Shown: piece by piece, positions 1-8,692 of the stretch
Layout of the letters: the number at the start of each line of letters is the position of its first letter
Position numbering within the stretch: position 1 is the stretch's first letter
Origin: Streptacidiphilus anmyonensis
Lineage (GTDB): Bacteria > Actinomycetota > Actinomycetes > Streptomycetales > Streptomycetaceae
Direction of reading: 5' to 3'
DNA length: 57,695 nucleotides
NCBI RefSeq assembly: GCF_000787855.1
Contig: NZ_BBPQ01000007.1
Span: 151,891 to 209,585 of the forward strand
Position numbers and translations under genes: made by a program
Notes under the pieces: generated by a model
The model's database searches: none
Told to the model about the DNA's origin: nothing
The model's input: the letters and a program-made list of their open reading frames with translations, nothing else

Positions 1-42
1 GGCGGCCCCGGGCCGGGCATGCGGGCCCGGCCCGGGGCCGCC
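1..42 (-). terminator. Strong hairpin, probable terminator of the O-methyltransferase gene
   Basis: Bases 1-18 and 25-42 are perfect reverse complements, giving an 18-bp all-GC stem with a 6-nt loop. It lies 33 nt downstream of the stop codon of the minus-strand methyltransferase gene. There is no U-tract on either side, which is common for actinobacterial terminators. The window edge cuts the view of what lies beyond. Confidence 0.7.
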
Positions 43-75
43 TCCCCGGCGCTGTCCGGTCGGCGCTGTCGTGCG

Positions 76-1104
76 CTATCCGGCCACGCGGCTGTCGAAC
101 ACGTGCAGGTACGCGTTGACCGGGCGGATCTCGGTGATCTCCAGGCCGGCCTCGGTCATCAGCGAGGTCATGCTCCCGGTGGAGTGCTTGGCCCCGCCGA
201 CGTTGAGCAGCAGCATCAGGTCCATCGCCGTGGTGAACCGCATCGAGGGGCTGTCGTCGACGAGGTTCTCCACCACCAGCACCCGCGCGCCGGGCGGGGC
301 GGCCTCCACCACGTTGCGCAGGGTCCGCCGGGTGCTGTCGTCGTCCCACTCCAGGACGTTCTTGATGATGTAGGCGTCCGCCTTCACCGGCACCGCGCTG
401 CGGCAGTCCCCGGCCACCAGCCGCGCCCGCGCGGAGAGCTCGCCTCCCTCGCGCAGCCGCGGGTCGGCGTTGCGCACCACGCCCGGCAGCTCCAGCAGCG
501 TGCCCTCCAGCCGGGGGTACTTCTCCAGCAGCTCCGCCAGCACGTGGCCCTGGCCGCCGCCGATGTCCACCACCGTCGACGCTCCCGACAGGTCCGTGGC
601 CCGCGCGAAGTCCTGCGCCGACTGCCGCGAGGAATGCGTCATCGCCAGGTTGAAGACCCGGGCCGAGTCGGAGGCCTCGTCGTGCAGGTACTCGAAGAAC
701 TCCTTGCCGTACAGGTCCTTGAAGACGCTCCGGCCGGAGCGGACCGCGTCGTCCAGGCACGGCCACGCCTGCCAGGTCCACGGCTCGGTGCACCACAGCG
801 CGATGTAGCGCATGCTGTTCGGGGTGTCCTCGCGCAGCAGCCGGGACATCTCCGTGTGGCCGAACCGCCCCTCCTCGTCCTCCGTGAAGATCCCGTAGCA
901 GGACAGGGCGCGCAGCAGCCGGGTCAGCGCCCGGGGTTCGACGCCCACGGCGGCGGCCAGTTCCTCCGCGCTCGCCGGGGTCTCGCCCAGGACGTCCGCG
1001 ACGCCGAGCCGGGCGGCCGCCCGGACCGCCGCGGCGCAGGCCGCGCCGAAGACGAGTTCGCGCAGTCTCATGGACGGATGCTCGGTGGGGGCGGTGGTGG
1101 TCAT
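76..1104 (-). CDS. SAM-dependent O-methyltransferase (two-domain, natural-product type)
   Basis: The 342-residue protein has the layout of dimeric small-molecule O-methyltransferases (TcmN/DnrK/CrtF-like): a winged-helix dimerisation domain at about residues 10-100, then a Rossmann SAM-binding domain. The glycine-rich SAM motif VVDIGGGQGH is at 178-187. The start is supported by AGGAAGG 8 nt upstream of the ATG. Oddity: the family motif around the catalytic base usually reads LHDWxDE, but here residues 250-256 read VLEWDDD, so the usual His is missing and a Glu sits next to the Trp. No biosynthetic partners are visible, although the cluster could continue left of the window. The substrate cannot be assigned. 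The fold assignment is secure; normal catalytic activity is uncertain. Confidence 0.85.
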   Translation of the reverse strand: MTTTAPTEHPSMRLRELVFGAACAAAVRAAARLGVADVLGETPASAEELAAAVGVEPRALTRLLRALSCYGIFTEDEEGRFGHTEMSRLLREDTPNSMRYIALWCTEPWTWQAWPCLDDAVRSGRSVFKDLYGKEFFEYLHDEASDSARVFNLAMTHSSRQSAQDFARATDLSGASTVVDIGGGQGHVLAELLEKYPRLEGTLLELPGVVRNADPRLREGGELSARARLVAGDCRSAVPVKADAYIIKNVLEWDDDSTRRTLRNVVEAAPPGARVLVVENLVDDSPSMRFTTAMDLMLLLNVGGAKHSTGSMTSLMTEAGLEITEIRPVNAYLHVFDSRVAG

Positions 1105-1226
1105 GGTGGAGCCTTCCTGCCTGGCCCGTGTCGGGCGGGGATCGTTGACGTTCGTTGAGGTCCTCGGCCGGGGCCGGGCACGGGCCGGGCCGCCCCGAGT
1201 GCCGGGCTGCCGGGCGCTGCGACCGG

Positions 1227-2330
1227 TCAGCAGCGTCCGACCGGTTCGGAGAGGCGGCAGACGTTCGCGGTGAAGAGGTTGCGCGGCCCGCCGTCGCGGT
1301 CCGCGAGGTCGGCCGAGCCGTTGTCCACCGCCACGTTGCCGCGGACGGTGTTGTCGGTGCTGGGCCCTCCGACGTAGCTGCGGAACAGCACGATGCCGCC
1401 CGACAGCGGGGAGGCGCCCACGTTTCCGGTGACGTCGTTGCCGGTCACCAGCGTCTGCTCGACCCCGGTCAGCACGATGCCGCTGCCCTGGACGTAGGGC
1501 AGCCGGTCGGTCGCCGGGCAGTAGGCGTTGTTGGAGGTCACCAGGTTGTTCCGGACCGTCAGCGCGCCCGCGCGCGGCCGGGTGTCGTCGCCGACCACGA
1601 AGATCCCGCCGCAGTTGCCGTCGACGGTGTTGTTCTCGACGCTCAGGTTCCGGGCACGCCGCACGACGATGCCGAACCGGTTGCCGAAGACCCGGTTGCC
1701 GGCGATCCGGGCGCCTTCGGTGTCGATCGCGCCGCCCTTGCCCTCCATGACGTTCGCCAGGAAGATCCCGGCCTGCCCGTTGCCGTGGGCCGTGTCGTCG
1801 TGAAACTCTCCCCGGGTCGACTTCTCCTGGTCGATGCCCTGCTGTCCGTTGTCCTCGGCGAGGACGTCACTGACCGTCAGGCCGTCGGTGCCGGAGGCGA
1901 AGATCCCGTCGGTCGCGAACCCGGACACCGTGAGCGACTCGATCCGGGCGCCGGACACGGGCTGCTCCGGCGTCCCCGACACGCAGATGCCGTTGCCGGC
2001 CCGAGCGCAGTCGTCGGCGGCGGCGGTCCTGGCCGCCGTCGCGGTTGCTGTTGCCGTTGCTGTTGCTGTTGCGGGGGAGATGACCGTCAGCGGCCCGGCG
2101 CCCCGAAGCGTCACGCCCGACGTGGTCAGCGTCACGCTCCCGCGGTAGTGCCCCGGAAGCACGAGCACGGTGTCCCCGGGCCGGGCCTCCGCGACCGCGG
2201 CCTGGATCGACTCCCCTGGATGGACCACGTGTGTCGTCTGCGCCGTCGCCCCGGCCGCGGGAACGGCCGTGATGCCGCCCAGCAGTGCGACGGCGGCGCC
2301 GGTCAGACCATGGAACCGTCCTGCGACCAT
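1227..2330 (-). CDS. Secreted right-handed parallel beta-helix repeat protein
   Basis: The 367-residue protein begins with a hydrophobic signal peptide (about residues 8-30, ending in an Ala-rich stretch). Next comes the phrase HPGESIQAAVAEARPGDTV (about 36-54), typical of NosD/pectate-lyase-like parallel beta-helix proteins. The rest is a series of about 22-residue coils rich in Asn, Gly and Val (for example VRNNLVTSNN, VENNTVDGNC), the hallmark of stacked beta-helix turns. Such proteins act on or bind polysaccharides outside the cell, but no catalytic residues could be assigned. A low-complexity Ala-Thr stretch (about residues 87-98) is encoded by a short hexamer repeat. No clear ribosome site precedes the ATG, so the start could be slightly different. 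Confidence 0.8.
   Translation of the reverse strand: MVAGRFHGLTGAAVALLGGITAVPAAGATAQTTHVVHPGESIQAAVAEARPGDTVLVLPGHYRGSVTLTTSGVTLRGAGPLTVISPATATATATATATAARTAAADDCARAGNGICVSGTPEQPVSGARIESLTVSGFATDGIFASGTDGLTVSDVLAEDNGQQGIDQEKSTRGEFHDDTAHGNGQAGIFLANVMEGKGGAIDTEGARIAGNRVFGNRFGIVVRRARNLSVENNTVDGNCGGIFVVGDDTRPRAGALTVRNNLVTSNNAYCPATDRLPYVQGSGIVLTGVEQTLVTGNDVTGNVGASPLSGGIVLFRSYVGGPSTDNTVRGNVAVDNGSADLADRDGGPRNLFTANVCRLSEPVGRC
2043..2073. repeat. GTTGCT/GTTGCC hexanucleotide repeat within the beta-helix gene
   Basis: About five tandem copies of the hexamer GTTGCy are read on the plus strand. On the coding (minus) strand they encode the Ala-Thr run near residue 90 of the beta-helix protein. In-frame 6-bp units change length without a frameshift, so this is a candidate length-variable microsatellite. 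Confidence 0.7.
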
Positions 2331-2618
2331 CTCTCAACCCGCTTTCCCAGGAGGATCCGGCGGGGGTTCCCGCGCTCGGCCGCCGGTCCGGGAACCGCCC
2401 CGCTGACGCGTGACGTCCGCGCCGCCGGCGCGCGTGAGCGTCCTGTCGAACGTACGAGAACGCATCGGTTCGCGCACGTCGAGAGCCCAGGAGTTCCCCC
2501 TGCTGACGCAGCCTCATGCGCCGCTCGGAGTAGCCGAAGAAGCGGTGTGAGGGGCTCGGTGCGCAGGGCGGGACTGGCGCCGGCGGGTCGACACGCGACA
2601 GTCCCGTCAGTAATCCCG

Positions 2619-4322
2619 TCAGTCAGCGAGGAGTTGGACGCCCTTGCGGTGGTGCGGGCCGCGGGGGCCGTAGTCGATGTCGGCGCCGTGGTTGCTGCTG
2701 GCGGCGATCATGGCGGGGATGTCGTGCGGGTCCATCACCGACTCGATGAAGATCATCGTGTCGTTCGGCGCGCTCATCGCCTTCCGCAGGTCGTCGCCGG
2801 TCCTCACGACGAACGAGCGGGCCGTCGTCTCCGGGCAGAGCACCTTCGGCAGCTGCGCGTACGCCCAGTTGGCGACGTCGTTGTAGTGCTCGTCCCTGCC
2901 GAGGTAACCGCGCTCGATGGTGTAGCCGCCGTTGTTGATCAGCAGGATGACCGGCTTGTGATCGTGCCGCAGGATGGTCGACAGCTCCTGGGCGGACTCC
3001 TGGAACGAGCCGTCGCCGATGAAGAGCAGGTGGCGACGCTTCGGAGCCGCGGTCAGCGTGCCGAGCAGCGCGCCGACCGCGTAGCCGATCGAGCCCCAGT
3101 TCACCGAGCCGACGAAGGTGCAGCCCTTCGGCAGCTGGAGACCGAACAGCGCGTACGACGTGCCGTTGTCCACCAGCAGCACGTCCCCGGGCTTCACGTA
3201 CTCCTGGACCGCCTTCCAGTAGGCCGTCTGCTTCAGCTGCGCCGAGCCGTCGGTCTCCGGCAGCGCCGGCATGCTCGGTCGGCGGATCGTCCGCTCCGCG
3301 ACCGGCGACACCGCGTCGATGACCCCCCGCAGCACCTCCTTGAGCGTCACCGCCTGGAAGTTCTCGATCCCGACGTCGGCCGAGTGGCTGCGGAGGCGAA
3401 TCGTGTCGGCCGGCAGCTGGGCCGAGAAGTCGCCCGTGGTCACCTCGATCGGCCGGTAGCCGATCGTCAGCAGGCACTCGCTGTCCTCGACCGCCGCGAC
3501 GGTCTCCGGCGCGCTCGCCTTGCCGTTGTACGTGCCGACGAAGCAGGGCGAGGTCTCGTCGATCACGGCCTTCGCGGTGCTGCACGCCGCCACGGGCAGC
3601 TTCATCTTCTCGGCCAGCTCGAGGACCTCGTCGGCCACGCCGAACCGGTCCACGTCCAGGTCCACGAGGATCGCGGCCGACTTCGCGCCGGACAGGTGGC
3701 TTGCGATCGCCGACACGCACGAGCGCAGGCGCTCGGGGTCGCTGGGCGGCTGCTCGAGGGAGAGCGGCTCCGCCGGCACCTCGATCTCGAGACAGGCGAT
3801 GTCGGAGGGCAGTTCGATGTACACCGGAAGCTTCTCCCGCCACGAGGTCAGGATCAGCCGGTCGATCTCGATCGCGGCGTTGTACGGAGTCAGCCGGGCC
3901 TGCGCCACGGTCACCTGGGCGAAGGCCGCCAGGAAGCGGTCCCAGGTGCCGTCGGCCATCGTGTGGTGCATCCCCTGGCTCCGGTCGATGGACCGCAGGG
4001 GGATCGACCCGCAGATCGCGATCACCGGTACGTGCTCGGCGTAGCAGCCCGCGACTCCGTTGATCGCGCTCATCGCGCCCACGGCGTTGGTCACGAGGAA
4101 CGCGCCCATTCCGTTCAGCCGTGCGTAGCCGTCGGCGGCGTACGAGGCGTTGAGCTCGTTGCAGTTGCCGACCCACGTCATCACCCCGCTGTCCTGCATC
4201 TGCTGGAGCAGTTCGAGGTTGTAGTCACCGGGGACGCCGAACATGTGGCCGATCCCGGCCTCCGCCATCCGGCGGAGCAGGAAGTCACCGATCGTCATCC
4301 GCTTGGTCTGAGCCGAAGGCAT
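2619..4322 (-). CDS. Thiamine-diphosphate-dependent pyruvate/indolepyruvate decarboxylase family enzyme
   Basis: The 567-residue protein matches the ThDP 2-keto-acid decarboxylase family over its full length. The N-terminal domain has VPGDYNLELL (30-39), the cofactor-activating Glu in NELNA (Glu56) and the paired active-site His in GMHHTM (His119-His120) that distinguishes pyruvate/indolepyruvate decarboxylases from acetolactate synthases. The C-terminal domain has the ThDP/Mg motif GDGS (436-439) ending in NN (463-464) and a Glu in YTIERGY (Glu470). The ATG at 4322 is preferred over one at 4370 because GGAGAAC precedes it at good spacing. Expected reaction: non-oxidative decarboxylation of pyruvate or an aryl pyruvate to the aldehyde. 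It carries no recognisable copy of the 14-bp operator found in the core, so it may sit outside that regulon. Pyruvate and indolepyruvate substrates cannot be separated by eye. Confidence 0.85.
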   Translation of the reverse strand: MPSAQTKRMTIGDFLLRRMAEAGIGHMFGVPGDYNLELLQQMQDSGVMTWVGNCNELNASYAADGYARLNGMGAFLVTNAVGAMSAINGVAGCYAEHVPVIAICGSIPLRSIDRSQGMHHTMADGTWDRFLAAFAQVTVAQARLTPYNAAIEIDRLILTSWREKLPVYIELPSDIACLEIEVPAEPLSLEQPPSDPERLRSCVSAIASHLSGAKSAAILVDLDVDRFGVADEVLELAEKMKLPVAACSTAKAVIDETSPCFVGTYNGKASAPETVAAVEDSECLLTIGYRPIEVTTGDFSAQLPADTIRLRSHSADVGIENFQAVTLKEVLRGVIDAVSPVAERTIRRPSMPALPETDGSAQLKQTAYWKAVQEYVKPGDVLLVDNGTSYALFGLQLPKGCTFVGSVNWGSIGYAVGALLGTLTAAPKRRHLLFIGDGSFQESAQELSTILRHDHKPVILLINNGGYTIERGYLGRDEHYNDVANWAYAQLPKVLCPETTARSFVVRTGDDLRKAMSAPNDTMIFIESVMDPHDIPAMIAASSNHGADIDYGPRGPHHRKGVQLLAD

Positions 4323-4683
4323 CACAACGTTCTCCGATGCGTGGGGGTTGGGACGCTGCCGCAGCGTCACGCTAGGGCTCGGCCGACACGGGCGCGCGGG
4401 GGAGGACCCAGCCGGGTGACCGGCGCCTCGGCGGCCCCTCGACCGGCGGAAGGTCGGGAGGAGCCGCCCACGTGAGGTCCGCTCCAGTCGCTGTGCCCCC
4501 GGGCGGGCCGGGGCGCGTCATCATCTATGCTTCCCGGTGGCCGCGGGGCGGTTGTCGGGCGCGGTGCGCGTAGGCGTAGAGCGGTCAGTCGCTGGGACTC
4601 CGGTGGGTGCCGGTGTGCGTGTGGCTGGGTCCGTCAGGACCACGAGCGCGCGAACGGATGACACCCTGAGGGAGAAGCGAGGT
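4323..4683. other. Divergent intergenic region, 361 bp, no gene seen
   Basis: This stretch separates the decarboxylase (minus) from the deoxynucleoside kinase (plus) and must hold both promoters. I see no convincing coding potential, no OsdR-type palindrome and no clear -10/-35 pair. A ribosome site GGGAGAAG lies at about 4670-4677, just before the kinase start. Confidence 0.5.
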
Positions 4684-5346
4684 ATGCCGGTGATCTGCGT
4701 CGGAGGCATGATCGGGATCGGCAAGACGAGCGTTGCCGAGGTCCTTGCCAAGGCGCTGGGCAGCGAGGTCTTCTACGAGAGCGTGCAGGACAATCCGATC
4801 CTTCCGCTCTTCTACACGGCGAGCCCCGAGGAGATCCAGGCCAAGCGCTACCCCTTCCTGCTCCAGCTCCATTTCCTGCGGACCCGGTTCGCCTCGATCA
4901 AGGAGGCCTACCGGCAGGGCGACAACGTCCTCGACCGCTCCATCTACGAGGACTGGTACTTCGCCAAGGTCAACCATGAGCTGGGCCGGATCAGCTCCCT
5001 CGAGATGCAGGTCTACGAAGGGCTCCTCGACGAGATGATGCGCGAGATCGAGGGCCTGCCGTACCGCAAGGCTCCCGATCTCATGGTCTACCTCAAGGCG
5101 GACTTCGAGACGGTGCTGCATCGCATCGGGCTGCGGGGCAGGGATTTCGAACAGGATGAGAGCCTCGTCGAGTACTACCGGACGCTGTGGTCGGGGTACG
5201 ACGACTGGGTGCAGAAGCACTACTCGGCCAGCGAGGTCCTCGTCGTGGACATGAACCGGACGGATGTGGTGAACAGCCCCGAGGACGCGGCCCGGGTCGT
5301 GCAGGAGGTCAAGGACGCCCTGGCGGCGGTGGCCCGCCGCGCCTGA
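4684..5346 (+). CDS. Deoxynucleoside kinase family protein
   Basis: The 220-residue protein begins with the P-loop GGMIGIGKTS (about residues 6-15). It carries the deoxynucleoside kinase signature LDRSIYED (the DRS arginine contacts the phosphoryl group), an upstream ESVQDNP segment in the place of the general-base/substrate-binding region, and an RGRDFEQ lid-type motif near residue 158. It should phosphorylate deoxynucleosides in a salvage route (dAdo/dGuo-type kinases are closest in pattern). The ATG at 4684 is chosen because GGGAGAAG lies 7 nt upstream and the P-loop follows immediately; an in-frame extension upstream has no family features. It is a single gene, followed by an unrelated secreted-protein gene. 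Confidence 0.88.
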   Translation: MPVICVGGMIGIGKTSVAEVLAKALGSEVFYESVQDNPILPLFYTASPEEIQAKRYPFLLQLHFLRTRFASIKEAYRQGDNVLDRSIYEDWYFAKVNHELGRISSLEMQVYEGLLDEMMREIEGLPYRKAPDLMVYLKADFETVLHRIGLRGRDFEQDESLVEYYRTLWSGYDDWVQKHYSASEVLVVDMNRTDVVNSPEDAARVVQEVKDALAAVARRA

Positions 5347-5504
5347 GCACGGTGTGACCTCGGCTCCGCAGGGCCCGCCCCGGGACCAGTGGTGTGAACC
5401 GACGGTGTGTCAGACGGCCGCGGAGGCGCGGCCGGGTGTCAGGTGACCCACAGTGGCCAAGGACAGGCCACCGAAAGATCCACGACACGAGCGGAGACGC
5501 GTTC

Positions 5505-6962
5505 ATGGACGACGGCCGCACGACCCTCCGGAACCACCGGACCGAGGATCGCCGCGCCGTCGGCGCGCTCGGCGCCGGCACGACCTCGTCCGCTCCCCGG
5601 TCGCGGCGCCGACGGACCGTGTCCGCCCTGGTCGCGGCGGTGACGCTGGCTCCTGCCGGTCTCATCGCGACGGTGACCCCGGCATCGGCGGCCTCCCCCT
5701 GCGGGCTCGGCACGCCCGTGGTCGTGGGCATCCACCGGGCCTGCGTCTACGAGCAGCCCGGCACCGCCCTGTTCACCGTGCCCGCGGGCGTTGCCGAGGC
5801 CACCTTCGCCCTCGACGGCGCCCACGGCGGAAACGGCGCCGGGGTCGGGGGCGGCAGCGGCAACTTCGGCGCCGTCGGCGGCAGGGTGGTGACCACGATC
5901 GGGGTGACGCCCGGACAGGTCTTCCGGATCACCGTGGGTGGGGCGGGCGGCCTCATCACCGGCGGCTTCAACGGCGGCGGCACCGGTGCCGACGGCATCG
6001 ACAACTCCTCCGCCGCCAGGGGCGGCACGGGTGGCAGCGGTGGCGGCGGCGGAGCGTCCGACGTCCGTATCGCGCCTTACACGGCCAACGACCGGATCAT
6101 CGTCGCCGCGGGCGGCGGTGGCGGTGGCGGCAACGGCGGCAGCGCCTATTTCAAGAACGGCGGCCACGGCGGTCTCGGCGGCGCCGGCGGCGCCGACTTC
6201 CTGCGCGGCAGGGCCGGCACCAACGGCCTCGCCGGCAACGACAGCAACACGCACAAGGGCGGCCAGGGCGGCGGGGGTCTCGCCGGCACCGGTGCCGGTG
6301 ACACCGCCGCCGGCGTCGGCGGCGGGGGCGGTATCGCCGGCGGTGCGCCCCTCTCACACTCGCACCCCGGCGTCGAGGGCGGCCCGGGCGGGCTCGGCGT
6401 CGGCGGCGACGGCGGCCGGGGCGGCGCCGGGCAGCACGGCGGCGACGTCTTCGACGACGGCGGCAGCGGCGGGAGCGGCGGCGGGGGAGGCGGGGGCTAC
6501 TACGGCGGAGGCGCCGGTGGCGGCGGTGGCGGTGGACTGGGCGGAAACTCGGCCGCGACCGGCGGTGGCGGCGGTGGCGGTGGCGGCGGCAGCAGCTTCA
6601 GCCGCTCCTCCACTGCCACGTACTCGGCCAGCCGGCTGACGGGCGACGGGCAGGTGACCGTCTCCTACACCGTGAAGGACGCGACCACCACGACGCTCAC
6701 CTCCCACCCCGACCCCTCGGACGTGGGACAGGAGGTGGTCTACACAGCGACCGTGTCAGGCGGCGCCGTCCCCACCGGCACGGTGACCTTCGAAGACTCC
6801 GGCACCCCGATCGGGGTCCCGGTACGCCTGCTGCCCGGCGGCGAGGCCTTCCTGGTTCACAGGTACTCCCAGGCCGGCACGCACACCGTCACCGCCGTCT
6901 ACAGCGGAGACGGCACCCACCAGGGGAGCACCAGCGCGCCGTTGACCCAGACGGTGCGGTAG
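5505..6962 (+). CDS. Secreted glycine-rich protein with C-terminal Ig-like domain
   Basis: The 485-residue protein has a long Arg-rich signal peptide (twin-Arg-containing n-region SRRRRT at about 33-38, hydrophobic core 39-58, cleavage near ASA at 62). Residues about 105-380 are dominated by Gly-Gly-x and poly-Gly runs interrupted by short hydrophobic strands such as VRIAPYTAND, an architecture seen in actinobacterial glycine-rich surface proteins. Residues about 395-485 form an Ig-like (Big_3-type) domain with VGQEVVYTATVSG and GTHTVTAVYSGDG. The ATG at 5505 follows GGAG by 8 nt. Its role is probably cell-surface or matrix related; no enzyme motif is visible. It ends 31 bp from the convergent small gene. 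Confidence 0.75.
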   Translation: MDDGRTTLRNHRTEDRRAVGALGAGTTSSAPRSRRRRTVSALVAAVTLAPAGLIATVTPASAASPCGLGTPVVVGIHRACVYEQPGTALFTVPAGVAEATFALDGAHGGNGAGVGGGSGNFGAVGGRVVTTIGVTPGQVFRITVGGAGGLITGGFNGGGTGADGIDNSSAARGGTGGSGGGGGASDVRIAPYTANDRIIVAAGGGGGGGNGGSAYFKNGGHGGLGGAGGADFLRGRAGTNGLAGNDSNTHKGGQGGGGLAGTGAGDTAAGVGGGGGIAGGAPLSHSHPGVEGGPGGLGVGGDGGRGGAGQHGGDVFDDGGSGGSGGGGGGGYYGGGAGGGGGGGLGGNSAATGGGGGGGGGGSSFSRSSTATYSASRLTGDGQVTVSYTVKDATTTTLTSHPDPSDVGQEVVYTATVSGGAVPTGTVTFEDSGTPIGVPVRLLPGGEAFLVHRYSQAGTHTVTAVYSGDGTHQGSTSAPLTQTVR

Positions 6963-6993
6963 CCGCCCGCGGTCGCCACCACCAGCCTCCGTC

Positions 6994-7245
6994 TCAGATA
7001 GCCGTGAGCGCGCTGCGGGCCTCCGCGATCCACTGCTTCAGCTCGTCCTTGGACACGACCGCGGGCTCCTTCGCCAGTGCGGCCCTGTTCGCGAGGATCT
7101 TGTGGACCTCTTTGCCGTGCTGCTTCTGCCACCGCTTGAGTCGCACCGGGTCGACCACGTTCTTGGGCTTGAGCTGGTGCAGGCCTTCCAGGCGCGCGGC
7201 GAGGTCGAGGAACTCCTCCGCCAGGCGCTCCCTGTCCGTTGCCAT
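6994..7245 (-). CDS. Small charged hypothetical protein (83 aa)
   Basis: The protein begins MATDRERLAEEFLDLAARLE and is mostly helical by composition, rich in Lys, Glu, Ala and Leu, with no membrane segment or Cys. The ATG at 7245 is supported by TGGAG 5-6 nt upstream; an upstream in-frame ATG lacks a ribosome site. No family was recognised. It stands alone, convergent with the glycine-rich gene. Confidence 0.6.
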   Translation of the reverse strand: MATDRERLAEEFLDLAARLEGLHQLKPKNVVDPVRLKRWQKQHGKEVHKILANRAALAKEPAVVSKDELKQWIAEARSALTAI

Positions 7246-7515
7246 GTACGCTCCATCGAGTGCGGGGCACACCGTGTGGCCCAGGATGCACACCTACCAT
7301 GCCCGAGTATCCAGTACGCAGTCTGAGCTCTGATTCTGGTGACGGGGACCGACAAGGGCCCGGCTGCCCGCCCCGTCACCCGAAGGGCCCCGATTCACGG
7401 GGGCATACGAGTGGCGACCCTCTGCGCCCGGATGCCCACGCCCACCGCCTGCGCCAGGCTGAACGAGCCCGGCACACGGGCCGGACCCCGCGCACCAGCC
7501 CCCGGAGAGCCTCCC

Positions 7516-7692
7516 TTGTTGATCGTCGTCGTCCTGTCCGTCCTGCTCGTCCCGCTGTTCGTCCTGCTCGGGTGGATGACCGTCGAAAGCTGGGCCGCCC
7601 GCAGACGCGCCCGGCCCGCCGCGCAGCCGGTCCCTCCGGCGGGCGAGCCGCTCCACGTGCAGGAGCGGCCGGCCCCCTCCACGGCAGGATGA
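7516..7692 (+). CDS. Small single-pass membrane protein (58 aa)
   Basis: A TTG start follows GGAGAG by 8 nt. The predicted peptide begins with a strong hydrophobic segment (LLIVVVLSVLLVPLFVLLG) and continues with a basic WAARRRARP stretch, so it should be an N-in or N-out single-span protein with a Pro-rich cytoplasmic tail. No family was recognised. The non-ATG start makes this a moderate call. Confidence 0.45.
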   Translation: MLIVVVLSVLLVPLFVLLGWMTVESWAARRRARPAAQPVPPAGEPLHVQERPAPSTAG

Positions 7693-7858
7693 CTCCCACG
7701 GTCCGCCGACCGAACGGCATGCGGGATCGGCGGCGGGCGCCGACGGCGGCCCGGAGCACCACGTCGAAGGCGTCAGAATAGGGGAGTCCCGGCCGCAGGC
7801 GCGCGCTCGCCATCAGCGTCTCCGCACCGGCGGCATCTCCCCTCGCAGAAGGAAGTTC

Positions 7859-8611
7859 ATGAGCACTGTTGACCACCGGGCGGCCGTCGCCGCCGAGACC
7901 ACCCGGTTCGTCGGCGTCGTGGAGTGCGCCGACCTGTCGACTCCGGTCCCGACCTGCCCCGGATGGACACTGGGCGACCTGATCCGGCACGCCGGGAGCG
8001 TCCAGCGCTGGTTCGCGGTGCTGCTGCGCGGACGCATCCAGCAGCCGCCGACCAGCCGCGACGTCGAGCTCAAGCTGCCCGAGGAGGTCGCCGGTTACCC
8101 GCAGTGGCTGGCCGACAGCCTGGCCGAGGCCACCGGCGCCATCGACGCGGGCGCTCTCGACGAGCCGATGTGGGCCTGGGGCGTCGACCAGCACGCCCGC
8201 TTCTGGGTGCGGCGGATGCTGTTCGAGACCCTCGTGCACCGGACCGACGCCGAACTCGCCCTGGGCCTGCGTCCGGAGATCGAGCCCGCGCTCGCGCTGG
8301 ACGGCGTGGACGAGTTCCTGGTCAACCTGCCGAACGCCGCCGGGTTCGCGCCGAAGACGGCCGAACTGCGCGCCGAGCACCGCGCCGTCCGGTTCAGCTG
8401 CCCCGACGGCGGCTGGCTGGTCCGGCTGCGTCCCGACGGCTTCGGCGTGGAGCCGGACGCCGACGGCCCGGCCGACGCCTCCGTCCGCGCGGCGACCGCG
8501 GCGGACCTGCTGCTGCTCCTCTACGGCCGCTACGACCGCACCGCCGACGCCTTCGAGCTCTCCGGCGACCAGGGCCTGCTCGACCACTGGTTCGCCCACT
8601 CGCAGTTCTGA
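7859..8611 (+). CDS. Maleylpyruvate isomerase-like, mycothiol-dependent enzyme family protein
   Basis: The 250-residue protein has the features of the DinB-like MDMPI family: an N-terminal four-helix part with VPTCPGWTLGDLIRHAGSVQRW (the His in RHAG is a conserved metal ligand), a mid-protein FETLVHRTDAELA segment (second His/Asp ligand region), and a beta-rich C-terminal domain. These enzymes bind a divalent metal and use mycothiol in place of glutathione, fitting an actinomycete. GAAGGAAG precedes the ATG. No pathway genes sit beside it, so the substrate is unknown and many relatives may be general thiol transferases. It ends before a strong bidirectional terminator. Confidence 0.85.
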   Translation: MSTVDHRAAVAAETTRFVGVVECADLSTPVPTCPGWTLGDLIRHAGSVQRWFAVLLRGRIQQPPTSRDVELKLPEEVAGYPQWLADSLAEATGAIDAGALDEPMWAWGVDQHARFWVRRMLFETLVHRTDAELALGLRPEIEPALALDGVDEFLVNLPNAAGFAPKTAELRAEHRAVRFSCPDGGWLVRLRPDGFGVEPDADGPADASVRAATAADLLLLLYGRYDRTADAFELSGDQGLLDHWFAHSQF

Positions 8612-8644
8612 CCGGCCGCGGACGGCGCCCCACGGGCGGAACGC

Positions 8645-8682
8645 GGCAGCGACGGCGGCCCTCGAGGGCCGCCGTCGCTGCC
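8645..8682. terminator. Bidirectional terminator between convergent genes
   Basis: Bases 8645-8661 and 8666-8682 are a perfect 17-bp inverted repeat around TCGA, followed on the plus strand by TTTCC. It lies between the MDMPI-like gene (+) and the chitinase gene (-), so it can stop both transcripts. Confidence 0.88.
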
Positions 8683-8692
8683 TTTCCTGCCG

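Noticed and set aside
1155-4475. Plus-strand frame of over 1,100 codons across the beta-helix and decarboxylase genes
   Set aside because: Shadow frame: no motif, biased composition, and both minus-strand genes have clear families, signal peptide or catalytic residues.
5821-6600. Dense GGC-rich repeats that might suggest a CRISPR or tandem array
   Set aside because: They are codon-level repeats encoding poly-Gly in one secreted protein; there are no uniform spacers or direct repeats.
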